DNA of 64,000 bases from Chloroflexota bacterium (GTDB lineage Bacteria > Chloroflexota > UBA11872). Of the stretch, positions 51,372 through 59,749 are shown piece by piece. The translations under genes and the position numbers were made by a program. Position 1 is the first letter of the stretch, and each line of letters opens with the position of its first letter. The stretch lies in contig JAPOVQ010000030.1 of assembly GCA_026708035.1 (NCBI GenBank), positions 1 through 64,000 of the forward strand, in the 5' to 3' direction. Below the pieces are notes generated by a model, which worked only from the letters and a program-made list of their open reading frames with translations, made no database searches and was not told where the DNA came from.

Positions 51372-52136
51372 ATGCTGATCCTGCGCGAGAGCTCCTACAT
51401 CTACGTCCGCAATCTGAAGACCTGGCTGGCGCAGCCCTCGATGATCGTGGCCGCCGTGTTCTCGTCCGCCGTCATGTATCTCTTCTTCGGCGAGCCGCTG
51501 CGCGGCATCACGGGCCTGCCCGGATTCCCGGCCACCGACTACCAGGCCTTCCTGACCGCCATGGTGATCGTGATGGCCGTGGTCTTCAGCGGCAGCGACA
51601 TGGCGATGGTGCTGCTCACCGACATCATGTCGGGCTACGTCGACAAGCTGCTGCTTTCGCCGGTCAACCGCTTCTCGATCCTGCTCGGCACGCTCGCCAT
51701 CGGCGCCACGCGGGCCATCGCCCAGGTGGTCGCGATCGTGCTGGTGGCCACGGCCATCGGCGTCCGGTTCGAAGGCGGCGTACTGGGCATCCTGGCCGTC
51801 ATCGTGGGCACCACGCTGCTGGGCGTGGCCATGGGCTGCGTGGGGCTCATCATCGCCGTGCGCACCCGCAGTGTGCAGGTCACCGTGAACAGCTGGCTGC
51901 TGTTCATGCCGCTGGCGTTTCTCACCTCGGCCTTCATGCCGCGCGACCTCATCACCGGCTGGTTCCAGTTCGCCGTCGGCCTCAACCCCATCGAATACAT
52001 CCTGGTCGCCGTGCGCACCATCATCATCGACGGCTGGATCTGGGAGCACATCGTCCCCGGATTCTGGGTGCTGCTGGCCACCAGCGCCGTCCTCGTCGCC
52101 GCCGCCACCTACGAATACCGCCGCGCGACGAACTGA
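51372..52136 (+). CDS. ABC-2 type permease, DrrB-like
   Basis: The 254-residue permease has six hydrophobic segments: about 22-42, 58-80, 104-125, 137-160, 168-188 and 222-242. It also has the ABC-2 signature-like region GLNPIEYILVAVRTII. ATG 51372 follows GGAGG by 5 nt and starts 2 bp after the ATPase stop. It would form a dimeric channel energised by the preceding ATPase, at the cytoplasmic membrane. Confidence 0.92.
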   Translation: MLILRESSYIYVRNLKTWLAQPSMIVAAVFSSAVMYLFFGEPLRGITGLPGFPATDYQAFLTAMVIVMAVVFSGSDMAMVLLTDIMSGYVDKLLLSPVNRFSILLGTLAIGATRAIAQVVAIVLVATAIGVRFEGGVLGILAVIVGTTLLGVAMGCVGLIIAVRTRSVQVTVNSWLLFMPLAFLTSAFMPRDLITGWFQFAVGLNPIEYILVAVRTIIIDGWIWEHIVPGFWVLLATSAVLVAAATYEYRRATN

Positions 52137-52229
52137 GCCATCGTCGGGCGGCGCCACGGCCGCATGACACCCGCCGCCCCGTCGTCCACAATCGCTCCCT
52201 GAGGTGACTCACCACCGGAGCGCCCCGCG

Positions 52230-53390
52230 ATGAAGATCACCGACGTCCGCACCTTTCTCTATCGGGCCGGTGAGGCTGATCGGCGCTATGGGCCGATCCT
52301 GTTCGTGCGGGTGGACACCGACGCGGGCATCTCGGGCTGGGGCGAGGGGTCGACCTGGGCCGGCGGGGCGGCGCTGATCGCCGACTTCGGCATCAAGCAG
52401 GTCCGAGACATGCTGATCGGTCGGGACCCGTCCGAGATCGAGGCCATCTGGCACGCCATCTACCGCCGCTACACCTACATGGGCTCGCGCGGTCTGCCCA
52501 CGCAGGTGCTCAGCGCCATCGACATCGCGCTGTGGGACATCAAGGGCAAGGCGCTGGAACGTCCGATCTACGACCTGCTCGGCGGCAAGGTGCGCGAGAC
52601 GGTGCCGGTCTACGCCAACGCCTGGTGGCCGGACGGCGCGCGCGAGCCGCAGGACTATGCCGACGCCGCGCGGCGCACCGTCGACAGCGGCCACCAGTCG
52701 CTGAAGTTCGATCCATTCCTCGAAATGGCGGAAGCGTTCTATGCCTACATCAGTGGCGAGATCACGCCCGAGCACGAGTCGGCGGGAATCGCGCGCGTGG
52801 CGGCGGTGCGCGAGGCCGTGGGACCCAACGTCCACATCCTGATCGACGCCCACGGCCAATACGACGTGCCCAGCGCCATCCGCATCGCCGACCGCCTGGC
52901 CGAGCTTGACGTCGCCTGGCTCGAGGAGCCGGTGCCGCCCGAGAGCCACGACGCGCTGCGGCAGGTGCGCGAGAACACGGCGGTGCCCATCTGCGTGGGC
53001 GAGCGGCTGTTTACGCGCTTCGACTTCGCGCCGATCCTTGAGCGGCGCCTCGCCGATTTCGTCATGCCCGACGTGTGCTGGACCGGCGGCATCAGTGAGC
53101 TGCGGCGCATCGGCGCGCTGGCCGAGGCCCACTACGTGCCCCTGAGCCCGCACAACGCCGCCGGACCCATCCAGATCGCGGCGGGCGCGCACGTGGGGCT
53201 GACGACGCCGAACTTCTACCGGCTGGAGCACGCCATGGGCTGGATTCCGGTCTACAACGCGCCGCTATTGGAGCCGCTGGGATTCGAGCGCGACTTCCTG
53301 ACCGTGAGCAACAGTCCGGGGCTGGGTATCGAGATCGACGAGGACTACCTGGAGCAGCATCGCTACACCGAATCGGAGACGACTTCATAG
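52230..53390 (+). CDS. enolase-superfamily dehydratase (mandelate racemase group, paralogue 3)
   Basis: The 386-residue enzyme has ILIDAHGQYD (Asp plus His two residues on), WLEEPVPPES (Glu), VGERLFTRF (Glu), MPDVCWTGGISE (Asp) and LSPHNAAGPI (His). All metal and acid/base positions of the galactonate-dehydratase-like group are present, so it is probably an active sugar-acid dehydratase. A GGAG lies about 10 nt before the ATG. It follows the ABC export pair by 93 bp and precedes another, more divergent enolase paralogue. The substrate is not identifiable. Confidence 0.88.
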   Translation: MKITDVRTFLYRAGEADRRYGPILFVRVDTDAGISGWGEGSTWAGGAALIADFGIKQVRDMLIGRDPSEIEAIWHAIYRRYTYMGSRGLPTQVLSAIDIALWDIKGKALERPIYDLLGGKVRETVPVYANAWWPDGAREPQDYADAARRTVDSGHQSLKFDPFLEMAEAFYAYISGEITPEHESAGIARVAAVREAVGPNVHILIDAHGQYDVPSAIRIADRLAELDVAWLEEPVPPESHDALRQVRENTAVPICVGERLFTRFDFAPILERRLADFVMPDVCWTGGISELRRIGALAEAHYVPLSPHNAAGPIQIAAGAHVGLTTPNFYRLEHAMGWIPVYNAPLLEPLGFERDFLTVSNSPGLGIEIDEDYLEQHRYTESETTS

Positions 53391-53392
53391 TT

Positions 53393-53477
53393 CCCTCTCC
53401 CTCTGGGAGAGGGTTAGGGTGAGGGCATTTCCGGGGCTTTGGAAGGGGCCTGGATTCCCGCCTCCGCGGCAATGACG
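53393..53477. repeat. CCCTCTCCC element joined to an inverted GTCATTCCGG element
   Basis: The first element (53393-53425) begins 3 bp after the stop codon of the preceding gene. It is followed by CTGGATTCCCGCCTCCGCGG...ATGACG (53450-53477), the reverse complement of the family at 54906. Two families in one 100-bp gap again show clustering. Confidence 0.7.
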
Positions 53478-53526
53478 GTATGGAGGGCAAGCGTCACATG
53501 GGAGTTCCCATGAGTCTCGTGTCGGC

Positions 53527-54795
53527 ATGAAGATCACCGCCGTCGAGCGCATCGAGCTTGATGTCGGGTTCACCCCGCGCACCGAGCCGCACATGCGGCG
53601 CGGCATCACCAACTTCTCGCTGATCGAGATCTGCCGCGTCACCACCGACACCGGCATCGTCGGCTGGGGCGAGTCCCGCGCCATGCACAACTGGGGCCAT
53701 GATATGGCCACCGTGGACGCCGGCGTCATCGGCCGCAACCCGGCGGAGCTGCTCTGGCGCGACGAGCTTGGCTCCGGCTTGCAGCAAGCCATGTTCGACC
53801 TCACCGGCAAGGCGCTCGGCGTACCCGCGCACCGGCTCATCGGCCGCCAGGCGCGCGCGTGGGTGCCGCTAGCGTGGTGGTGCTACGACATGCCGCCGGA
53901 GGACTGGGCCGCCGAGGCCGAGGACGCCGTCGCCGCGGGCTATACGGACTTCAAGCTCAAGCCGCGTCCCTGGTTCGATCTCATGGCGCAGATGGAGGCG
54001 ATCAGCGCCGCCACTCCGGACCACGTCACCTTCGATCTCGACTTCAACGGCTTCCTGCTCGATGCCGGATTCGCGCAGCAGGTCCTGGCCGAGCTCGAGG
54101 CCTTTCCCAAGATTCACATGTTCGAGACTCCCATTCCGCAGCGCGACGTCGCCGGCAACGCGGCGCTGCGGGCCAAGTCCCCGCGCGCCATCGCGTTGCA
54201 CTTCGAAGAGCCGGACTTCCTCACCGCCATGCGGGAGGGGGTCTGCGACGGCTTCGCCGGCCATGGCGAAGGCGCCGCCAGCACACTGCACTACGCCGCG
54301 CTGGCCCAGGCCGCCAACCTGCCGTTCTTCGTGCAGCTCGTGGGGACGGGCATCACCACCGCCTTCGCCGCCCACCTGGCCGCCGCACTGCCCGCGGCCC
54401 GCTGGCCGGCCGTCACCGCGTCGAATGTCTACGCCCACGACCTGCTCCGCACGCCGCTCGACATCCGGCGCGGCTACGTCCGCGTGCCCGATGCGCCCGG
54501 CTTGGGCGTCGAGATCGACGAGCAGGCGCTCGAGAATTTGCGCCGAGACGTGACGGGGCCAAAGCCCCTTCCGCGCACGATCTACACCGTCCGCTGGCCC
54601 GATGGTGGCACCGCCGAATACGTGTCGGTGCGCGCCTACGAACGGGACTTCACGCTCGGCAACCAGCCGGCATTCGAACGCGGTGTCACGCTCACCACCC
54701 GCGAGGACGACGGCAGCGTCGAGTTCGACAACCGCTACCGCGCGGTGGCGGCAGCTGGCATCGCTCCTCCATCGCTCCCGATCCCCAAGTTCTAG
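53527..54795 (+). CDS. divergent enolase-superfamily protein with rewired active site
   Basis: The 422-residue protein clearly has the capping domain and barrel, with GIVGWGES near the start and FKLKPRPW (KxK) on the second strand. Metal Asp is in FDLDFNGF and Glu in MFETPIPQR. The third ligand position reads ALHFEEPDF instead of a GE motif, the DxxxxGG strand reads CDGFAGHGEG, and the PHN strand reads VQLVGTGIT, so the usual His-Asp dyad is missing. About 70 extra residues follow the normal end (from TGPKPLPRT). It may be a racemase, a cycloisomerase or a non-catalytic relative. Confidence 0.75.
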   Translation: MKITAVERIELDVGFTPRTEPHMRRGITNFSLIEICRVTTDTGIVGWGESRAMHNWGHDMATVDAGVIGRNPAELLWRDELGSGLQQAMFDLTGKALGVPAHRLIGRQARAWVPLAWWCYDMPPEDWAAEAEDAVAAGYTDFKLKPRPWFDLMAQMEAISAATPDHVTFDLDFNGFLLDAGFAQQVLAELEAFPKIHMFETPIPQRDVAGNAALRAKSPRAIALHFEEPDFLTAMREGVCDGFAGHGEGAASTLHYAALAQAANLPFFVQLVGTGITTAFAAHLAAALPAARWPAVTASNVYAHDLLRTPLDIRRGYVRVPDAPGLGVEIDEQALENLRRDVTGPKPLPRTIYTVRWPDGGTAEYVSVRAYERDFTLGNQPAFERGVTLTTREDDGSVEFDNRYRAVAAAGIAPPSLPIPKF

Positions 54796-55119
54796 ATGGG
54801 AGAGGGTGACTGGCTCGACGGCGTAGGTCCTAGGGCTCATCTCTCCGCACTGATTTCCCTCAGCCTTTCCGGCTCCTATCAGGGCGACCCTTCCGAAACC
54901 CCTCCGTCATTCCGGCGGAGGCCGGAATCCAGTCGGGTCAAATCTGGAGGCGCGCCGGACGCTTGGCATCGGGCGGGTCTGAGACCCGCCCCTACCGGAT
55001 TCCGCAAGGTTCTCCACCAGGGGAGAAGGCACCGGACTCGCTCACGCGGCGTCCTGACCCGATAGAATCAAGCCATCACCACGCTTTGGCGCGCCCGCGC
55101 CAAGCAGAGGAGGTCCTCT
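54796..55119. repeat. 324-bp gap with two palindromic repeats
   Basis: GTCATTCCGGCGGAGGCCGG...AATCCAG at 54906-54932 and GGGCGGGTCT-GA-GACCCGCCCCTAC at 54971-54995 (arms GGCGGGTC / GACCCGCC). The rest has no gene. The right end carries the GAGGAGG ribosome site of the following small gene. Confidence 0.65.
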
Positions 55120-55302
55120 ATGCGGGTCATCCTCGCGCTGCCTCGTTTCGTCATGCGCCTCGCGCGCCGATTCTCGCGCTGGCTGAGCCCGTCAGCCGAG
55201 CAGCGGATGCGCTCGACTCTCCACAAGCGAGAGGCGCGCCAAAAGGGGTACGACGCCATGCGCGAGCATTACCCCCGCAGCGGCGGGCCGGGCTGGCGCT
55301 AG
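55120..55302 (+). CDS. small basic protein of 60 residues
   Basis: The start MRVILALPRFVMRLARRF looks like an amphipathic or membrane-surface helix, followed by a Ser/Arg-rich second half (total about 15 Arg/Lys). GAGGAGG (55107-55113) lies 6 nt before the ATG, one of the best ribosome sites in the window, which is why this short frame is accepted. No family is recognised. It ends with TAG directly adjoining the stop of the convergent Gfo/Idh gene. It could be a membrane-associated regulator, but this is a guess. Confidence 0.6.
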   Translation: MRVILALPRFVMRLARRFSRWLSPSAEQRMRSTLHKREARQKGYDAMREHYPRSGGPGWR

Positions 55303-56337
55303 CTAGCCGAACGGCCGCCGTTCGTTGCGGTCCAGCGGCAGCGAGATCGGCCGGCTGCCCTCTTCGACCGAGATGTAGGCCGCCTGCATGATCTCCACCG
55401 CTCGCAGGCCGTCCTCGCCGGTCAGCACCGGCGGCTCGTCGCGCAGCACCCAGCCGGCGAAGCTGTCCCACTCGGTGTCGAACGCCTCCTCGAAGCCGTA
55501 GCCCTCGAAGAACGTCGTCTGCATCGGGCCGTCGTGCGTGGCGTAGTGCACCGCCACCTGCCTTGGGTCGTAGGCGATGCCGCCGTGCTCGCAGGCGATC
55601 TGGTAGCTGAACGAGGTGCGATAGGTCGCCATGGGAAAGGCCGTCGTGACCTGGATCGAGCCCAGCGCCCCGTTGCGGAACCGCAGATTCACCGCTATCG
55701 CGTCGTCATAGTCGGTGACGTCGGGAAACAGCTTCGGACCGGCCATCGCCGAGACCGTGTCGACTTCGCCCAGGTAGTGCCGGATGGTGTCCACGTCGTG
55801 AGTGCCGGCCCAGTAGAGCAAGCCGCCGTTGGCCGCCCGGCGGGACCAGAATCCGTGAATCCGCCGTCCGAAGTAGCCGTGCACGTTGATGGAAAGCGGC
55901 CGGCCAAACTCGCCGGTGTCGAGCAGGCGCTTGATCTCGGCGTGCGCGCCGCGGAAGCGTCGCTTGTGGCCGATCATCAGCTTCACGCCGTGCTCGTCAG
56001 CGGCTTCGATCATGTCGTGGCACTCGGCCACGGTGATCGCCATGGTCTTCTCGCAAAAGATGTGGCGCCCGGCAGCCGCCGCGGCCACCACGATGTCCCG
56101 GTGCGTGTTGTGCGGGGTGGCGACGGCAACCGCGTCGCAGTCGCACTCCGCCAGCAGGTCGCCGTGATCGCCCCACCACGGCACGCCGTACATCTCGCCA
56201 CGATTTCGCGCCGCGTCGGCGTTCACGTCGGCCACGCCGACCAAGTCCAGTTCGGGACGCCGGGCGACGATCTTGGCAACCTCGCCGCCAAAGTTCCCCG
56301 CGCCGATCAGTGCGACGCGTACGACCGATTGCGACAT
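55303..56337 (-). CDS. Gfo/Idh/MocA family oxidoreductase (2)
   Basis: The 344-residue protein has Rossmann start VALIGAGNFGGEVAKIVA, the Lys-containing FCEKTMAITVAEC (EKT in place of EKP), and a substrate domain with GTHDVDTIRHYLG (His-Asp pair). It is expected to oxidise a sugar, sugar acid or cyclitol using NAD(P). It is last in the minus-strand unit after the Fe-ADH-like gene, with a 142-bp gap carrying repeats, so it may have its own promoter. Confidence 0.9.
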   Translation of the reverse strand: MSQSVVRVALIGAGNFGGEVAKIVARRPELDLVGVADVNADAARNRGEMYGVPWWGDHGDLLAECDCDAVAVATPHNTHRDIVVAAAAAGRHIFCEKTMAITVAECHDMIEAADEHGVKLMIGHKRRFRGAHAEIKRLLDTGEFGRPLSINVHGYFGRRIHGFWSRRAANGGLLYWAGTHDVDTIRHYLGEVDTVSAMAGPKLFPDVTDYDDAIAVNLRFRNGALGSIQVTTAFPMATYRTSFSYQIACEHGGIAYDPRQVAVHYATHDGPMQTTFFEGYGFEEAFDTEWDSFAGWVLRDEPPVLTGEDGLRAVEIMQAAYISVEEGSRPISLPLDRNERRPFG

Positions 56338-56355
56338 TAGCGACAGATCCGTTCG

Positions 56356-56400
56356 CCCCCGTATCGAGTACGGGGCTGGCTCTGAGCTTGTCGAAGGGCA
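56356..56400. repeat. CCCCGTATCGAGTACGGGG-type palindrome plus CTGAGCTTGTCGAAGGG
   Basis: CCCCCGTATCGAGTACGGGG (56356-56375) is an imperfect palindrome related to 48666-48685. It is followed at 56382-56400 by CTGAGCTTGTCGAAGGGCA, the inverse of part of the 3886-3960 element. It lies between two genes of the same strand. Confidence 0.6.
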
Positions 56401-56479
56401 TCTCCTGGGAATGCCTCAGGGCCGTGGTTCAACTGGCTCACCACGAACGGAGCGACCACCACAGCTAGCACTCCTTCCG

Positions 56480-57508
56480 CTATTCGGCGTCGATGGCCGC
56501 CGCCATCCGCGCGAATGACGCGTCGTCCAGCGTGCGGTGGTGGAACCAGTTGGGCGGATTGCCCAGGAGATCGTGCAGCTCGTTGATCCTGCCAAGCACC
56601 GTCTTCACCTCGTCCCAGGTGCAGCCGACCTCGGCGGGACGGTAGCGCACGCGGCAGAGGTCGAGCAGCGCCTTCGTCTCGTCGAATCCCCACTCGTACA
56701 CGTGTGCGTTGATGAGCGAGCCCAGCGACACCACTTCCGAGTGAATCAGCTCGCGGCCCAGCACCCACTCGAACGCGATGACGAAGGTGTGGTCGATGCT
56801 GCGCGAGATCTTCATGTCGAACGTGGGCACGTCGTAGCGTTCGCGGTTGATTTCGCTGGCGATGCGGATCGCGTGGTCGTTCAGCTGCCCGTTTTCGTCG
56901 AGGCCCTCGCTGAACTGCCGGCACCGTGCGTGGATCCACGCCAGCGTCCCATCCGCCACGGCCTGGTCCATCGGCGGGAGGCCGTCCAGACCCTGCTCCC
57001 CCCACCAACGCCACGACGCCACGTGTCCCAGGTTGCAAATGCACTCGCCCATGCCGGCGCGGTTGAGGTGCGGCGGCGCCGCCGCGATCACGTCGTAATC
57101 AAGCAGCAGATAGTCCGGCGCCACGGTGTCGAAGCAAAACTCCCAGATTTTCTCCCGGCGGATCGCCACGGGCGCTTGGAAGATCGCGCCCGTGGACACG
57201 ATGGTGGGAATCAGCACCAAGGGCTTTTCCAGCTTCCAGGCGACGAATTTCCCCACGTCCAGGGCGTTGCCGCCGCCGATGCCCAGCACCACGTCGGCGT
57301 CGGGCAACCGTTCGATCAGCGGCTCGACATACTCCTCCGCCATACCTTTCTGGAACTCGAGCTGACGAGGCGGGTTGGGAAAGTACTCCTCCACCACGGC
57401 CCAGGCGCTCGGCGACGTGATGGCGAGATACGAGGTGTACGTCGGCCCGTAGGCCGCGAGCAGATCGTGACCGTAGCGGGCGTCCCACTTCCGGCTATCG
57501 AGAACCAT
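56480..57508 (-). CDS. iron-containing alcohol dehydrogenase / glycerol-1-phosphate dehydrogenase-like protein
   Basis: The 342-residue protein has the cofactor loop VLGIGGGNALDVGKFVAW (about 74-91) and LVLIPTIVSTGA typical of the group including AraM/EgsA and glycerol dehydrogenases. Expected metal ligands would be the His in SIDHTF and in LIHSEVV. The usual GxGD Asp reads GMGE (Glu), a conservative change. It could reduce dihydroxyacetone phosphate or oxidise a sugar alcohol. It sits 49 bp after the DapA-like gene in a minus-strand unit headed by an enolase paralogue, so reduction of an aldehyde from the aldolase step is possible. Confidence 0.8.
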   Translation of the reverse strand: MVLDSRKWDARYGHDLLAAYGPTYTSYLAITSPSAWAVVEEYFPNPPRQLEFQKGMAEEYVEPLIERLPDADVVLGIGGGNALDVGKFVAWKLEKPLVLIPTIVSTGAIFQAPVAIRREKIWEFCFDTVAPDYLLLDYDVIAAAPPHLNRAGMGECICNLGHVASWRWWGEQGLDGLPPMDQAVADGTLAWIHARCRQFSEGLDENGQLNDHAIRIASEINRERYDVPTFDMKISRSIDHTFVIAFEWVLGRELIHSEVVSLGSLINAHVYEWGFDETKALLDLCRVRYRPAEVGCTWDEVKTVLGRINELHDLLGNPPNWFHHRTLDDASFARMAAAIDAE

Positions 57509-57557
57509 ACGCGCATCCTCCGCCGCCGCGGTCCGCCGCCATCATACGCTGGAGCGG

Positions 57558-58469
57558 CTAGTCGACGGGATATCGCTCGGCCAGCTCCAGCCGGTCGATC
57601 AGCTTCCCGATCTCGTCCCGCGTCTCCGCGTCGATCGCAGGCGCCGGATCGCGCACCGTTGCATAGCCGATCAGCCCCCGCCGCTTGAGAATCTCCTTGC
57701 GCACCGCCCACATAAGTCCGGGCCGCGCATCCATCGCCGTCAAGGGCATCAGCCGGTCCCACAGAGCGTTCGCGCCCGCCGCGTCTCCTTTGTGGAACAG
57801 CTCCAGCGTCTCGACGATGACCTCGGGATAGGGATAGCCCGTCATCATGCCGCTCGATCCCCGCTCCAGCTCCTGCACGAAGGACGTTCCCGCAGCCGAG
57901 TACAACGGGCGCGTATCTCCGACCAAGGCCCGAACCGCGCTCAGCCGCTGCGTCACCGGCTGCCCCTCGACCTTGAACGCTGCGACACCGTCGACCTCGC
58001 GGGCAAGTCGCGCCAGCAGCGCGGCGCTCATAGTGATGCCACTGGTATTGGGCTCGTCCTGCACGATCACCGGGACATCCAGCGCATCCGTGACCGCCGC
58101 GTAGTGGCGCACCACCGCATCATCCGTGGGCGCCGCGGCGTAGGGCGGCAACACCACGACTCCGGACGCTCCAAGGTCCGTCCAGCGCCGGCCAAGCTCA
58201 ACCACCGCGGCCGCGGCGGGCGCATACGCCGCAACCAGCACCGGCCGCCGCCCGCCAAGCTCGCGCATGATGAGGCCGACGACTTCCTCCTGCTCGGAGC
58301 GGCTGAGGAACATGACCTCCGACGCCACGCCGAGCAGAAACAGCGCGTCGCAGCCGCAGGTTTCGCGGTGGCGCAGCAGCCGCACCAGGCTCGCGCAGTC
58401 GATCGCGCCGTCGGCGTCGAATGGCGTTTGCAGGATCGAGTAGAACCGCCCCAGTCGAGACTCGCTCAC
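57558..58469 (-). CDS. DapA/KDG aldolase-family class I lyase
   Basis: The 303-residue protein is a DHDPS/NAL-family barrel. The Schiff-base Lys is in VAAFKVEGQP, and the GVASEVMFLS loop replaces the usual GTTGE. The position of the proton-relay Tyr (YNxP in DapA) reads VQDEPNTSG, so that Tyr is absent. Lysine-pathway DapA is therefore unlikely, and a keto-deoxy-sugar-acid aldolase or dehydratase fits better. Its GTG overlaps the stop of the enolase gene (GTGA), so dehydratase and lyase are translated together, matching a De Ley-Doudoroff-like pair. Longer in-frame starts inside the enolase gene are unsupported. Confidence 0.85.
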   Translation of the reverse strand: MSESRLGRFYSILQTPFDADGAIDCASLVRLLRHRETCGCDALFLLGVASEVMFLSRSEQEEVVGLIMRELGGRRPVLVAAYAPAAAAVVELGRRWTDLGASGVVVLPPYAAAPTDDAVVRHYAAVTDALDVPVIVQDEPNTSGITMSAALLARLAREVDGVAAFKVEGQPVTQRLSAVRALVGDTRPLYSAAGTSFVQELERGSSGMMTGYPYPEVIVETLELFHKGDAAGANALWDRLMPLTAMDARPGLMWAVRKEILKRRGLIGYATVRDPAPAIDAETRDEIGKLIDRLELAERYPVD

Positions 58470-59623
58470 CAGTTCGTGTATGAGCCGTCGCGGCGGCGCA
58501 GGTGGGGCGCTTCCCAGAACATCGTCGGATGGTCCGCCAGCGCGTCCTCGTTGAGCTTGACGCCCAGCCCCGGCGCCTCGGGCAAGGGAAATGCGTCGCC
58601 CTCGATGTCGAGACCCTCCGGAAACAGGTCCGGCGGGCGCGCCCGCGTGTTCCAGTTGTATTCGAGCAAGGCGAAGTTCGGGATGGCCGCGCACAGGTGC
58701 ACCGCCGCCGCCGTCGATATGGGGCCCAGCGGGTTGTGCGGCATCACCTCCAAGTAGTGCGCCTCCGCCATTCCGGCCACCTTGCGCGCTGCCGTGAACC
58801 CGCCCACGTTGCAGACGTCCAGCCGCACGTAGTTGCTCAGCCCACGCTCGATGAAGGGCGCGAAGACGTAGATGCCGGAAAACTCCTCGCCGATGGCGAA
58901 GGGGATGTCGGTCATGGCACGCAGCGAGGCGTAGGCGTCGGGGCTCTCGGACCGGATGGGCTCTTCCAAGAACATCAGGTTGACGTCGTCGACCAGCCGG
59001 CAGAACTCGGCGGCGTCGGCCACGCTGAGCCGGTGGTGGAAGTCGATCCCCATGCGCAGTCGTGGTCCCACTCGAGCGCGCACGGCGTGCAGCATCTCAG
59101 CCGAAGCCACCACCGACTCCCACGGCTCGTAGATGTCCTCGGGCGCGTCGGGATCGTCATCGCTCGGTGCCACGGGCGAAAAACGAACCGTGCCCCACCC
59201 CTTGGCCGCCAGGTCCGCCGCGCACTCGGGCATGGTGTCGCCCTCACCGGCGACGGCGTCCGCGAAGCACGTCACCTTGTTTCGCGACGCCCCGCCCAAG
59301 AGCTGCCAAATCGGCGTGTTGAGGTGCTGGCCCAGGATGTCCCACATCGCGATGTCGATCGCCGAGGCGGCGGCGGTGATGACGGTGCCGCCTTCGAAAT
59401 ACTGGCTGCGGTAGAGCACCTGGTGGATGTCTTCGATTCGCCGTGGGTCCTGGCCGATCAGGAACTCGCGGTAGTGGTCGAACATGCCCCCGACCGCCCG
59501 CTCACGGCCCGCCGTGCCGGATTCGCCGAGCCCCGAGATGCCGGCGTCGGTCTCGACCTTGACGATGATTTGCGGCCGCATTCCGACCGTGGGCGCAAAG
59601 TGCTTGACGTCGGTGATCCGCAT
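58466..59623 (-). CDS. enolase-superfamily sugar-acid dehydratase (galactonate-dehydratase-like, paralogue 5)
   Basis: The 385-residue enzyme has MGIDFHHRLSV (Asp, His), FLEEPIRSES (Glu), AIGEEFSG (Glu), RLDVCNVGG (Asp) and VMPHNPLGPI (His). These keep every metal ligand and catalytic His of the DgoD-like group. ATG 59623 follows GGAGG by 4 nt. It heads a unit with a DapA-like lyase, an Fe-ADH-like protein and a Gfo/Idh enzyme, so it likely makes a 2-keto-3-deoxy acid for the lyase. A 16-bp dyad lies 22 bp upstream. Confidence 0.9.
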   Translation of the reverse strand: MRITDVKHFAPTVGMRPQIIVKVETDAGISGLGESGTAGRERAVGGMFDHYREFLIGQDPRRIEDIHQVLYRSQYFEGGTVITAAASAIDIAMWDILGQHLNTPIWQLLGGASRNKVTCFADAVAGEGDTMPECAADLAAKGWGTVRFSPVAPSDDDPDAPEDIYEPWESVVASAEMLHAVRARVGPRLRMGIDFHHRLSVADAAEFCRLVDDVNLMFLEEPIRSESPDAYASLRAMTDIPFAIGEEFSGIYVFAPFIERGLSNYVRLDVCNVGGFTAARKVAGMAEAHYLEVMPHNPLGPISTAAAVHLCAAIPNFALLEYNWNTRARPPDLFPEGLDIEGDAFPLPEAPGLGVKLNEDALADHPTMFWEAPHLRRRDGSYTNW

Positions 59624-59644
59624 GTCGCCTCCCCCGCGAGGGTT

Positions 59645-59681
59645 GGGTGCGCTCGCACCCGCGGAACCGGCAGCCTATGAT
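59645..59681. promoter_or_regulatory. operator-like dyad and -10 element in divergent promoter region
   Basis: GGGTGCG-CT-CGCACCC (59645-59660) has perfect 7-bp arms. TATGAT at 59676-59681 is one base from the -10 consensus for the plus-strand dehydrogenase gene. The dyad covers where its -35 would be, and no good -35 is seen, so binding there could control both divergent units. Confidence 0.4.
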
Positions 59682-59749
59682 CGCATGCTGCCCCAGGAGT
59701 TTGGCGCCCGTTGTCGTTGGGCCGCGGGCGAGCAAAGGCGGACCGTCCC

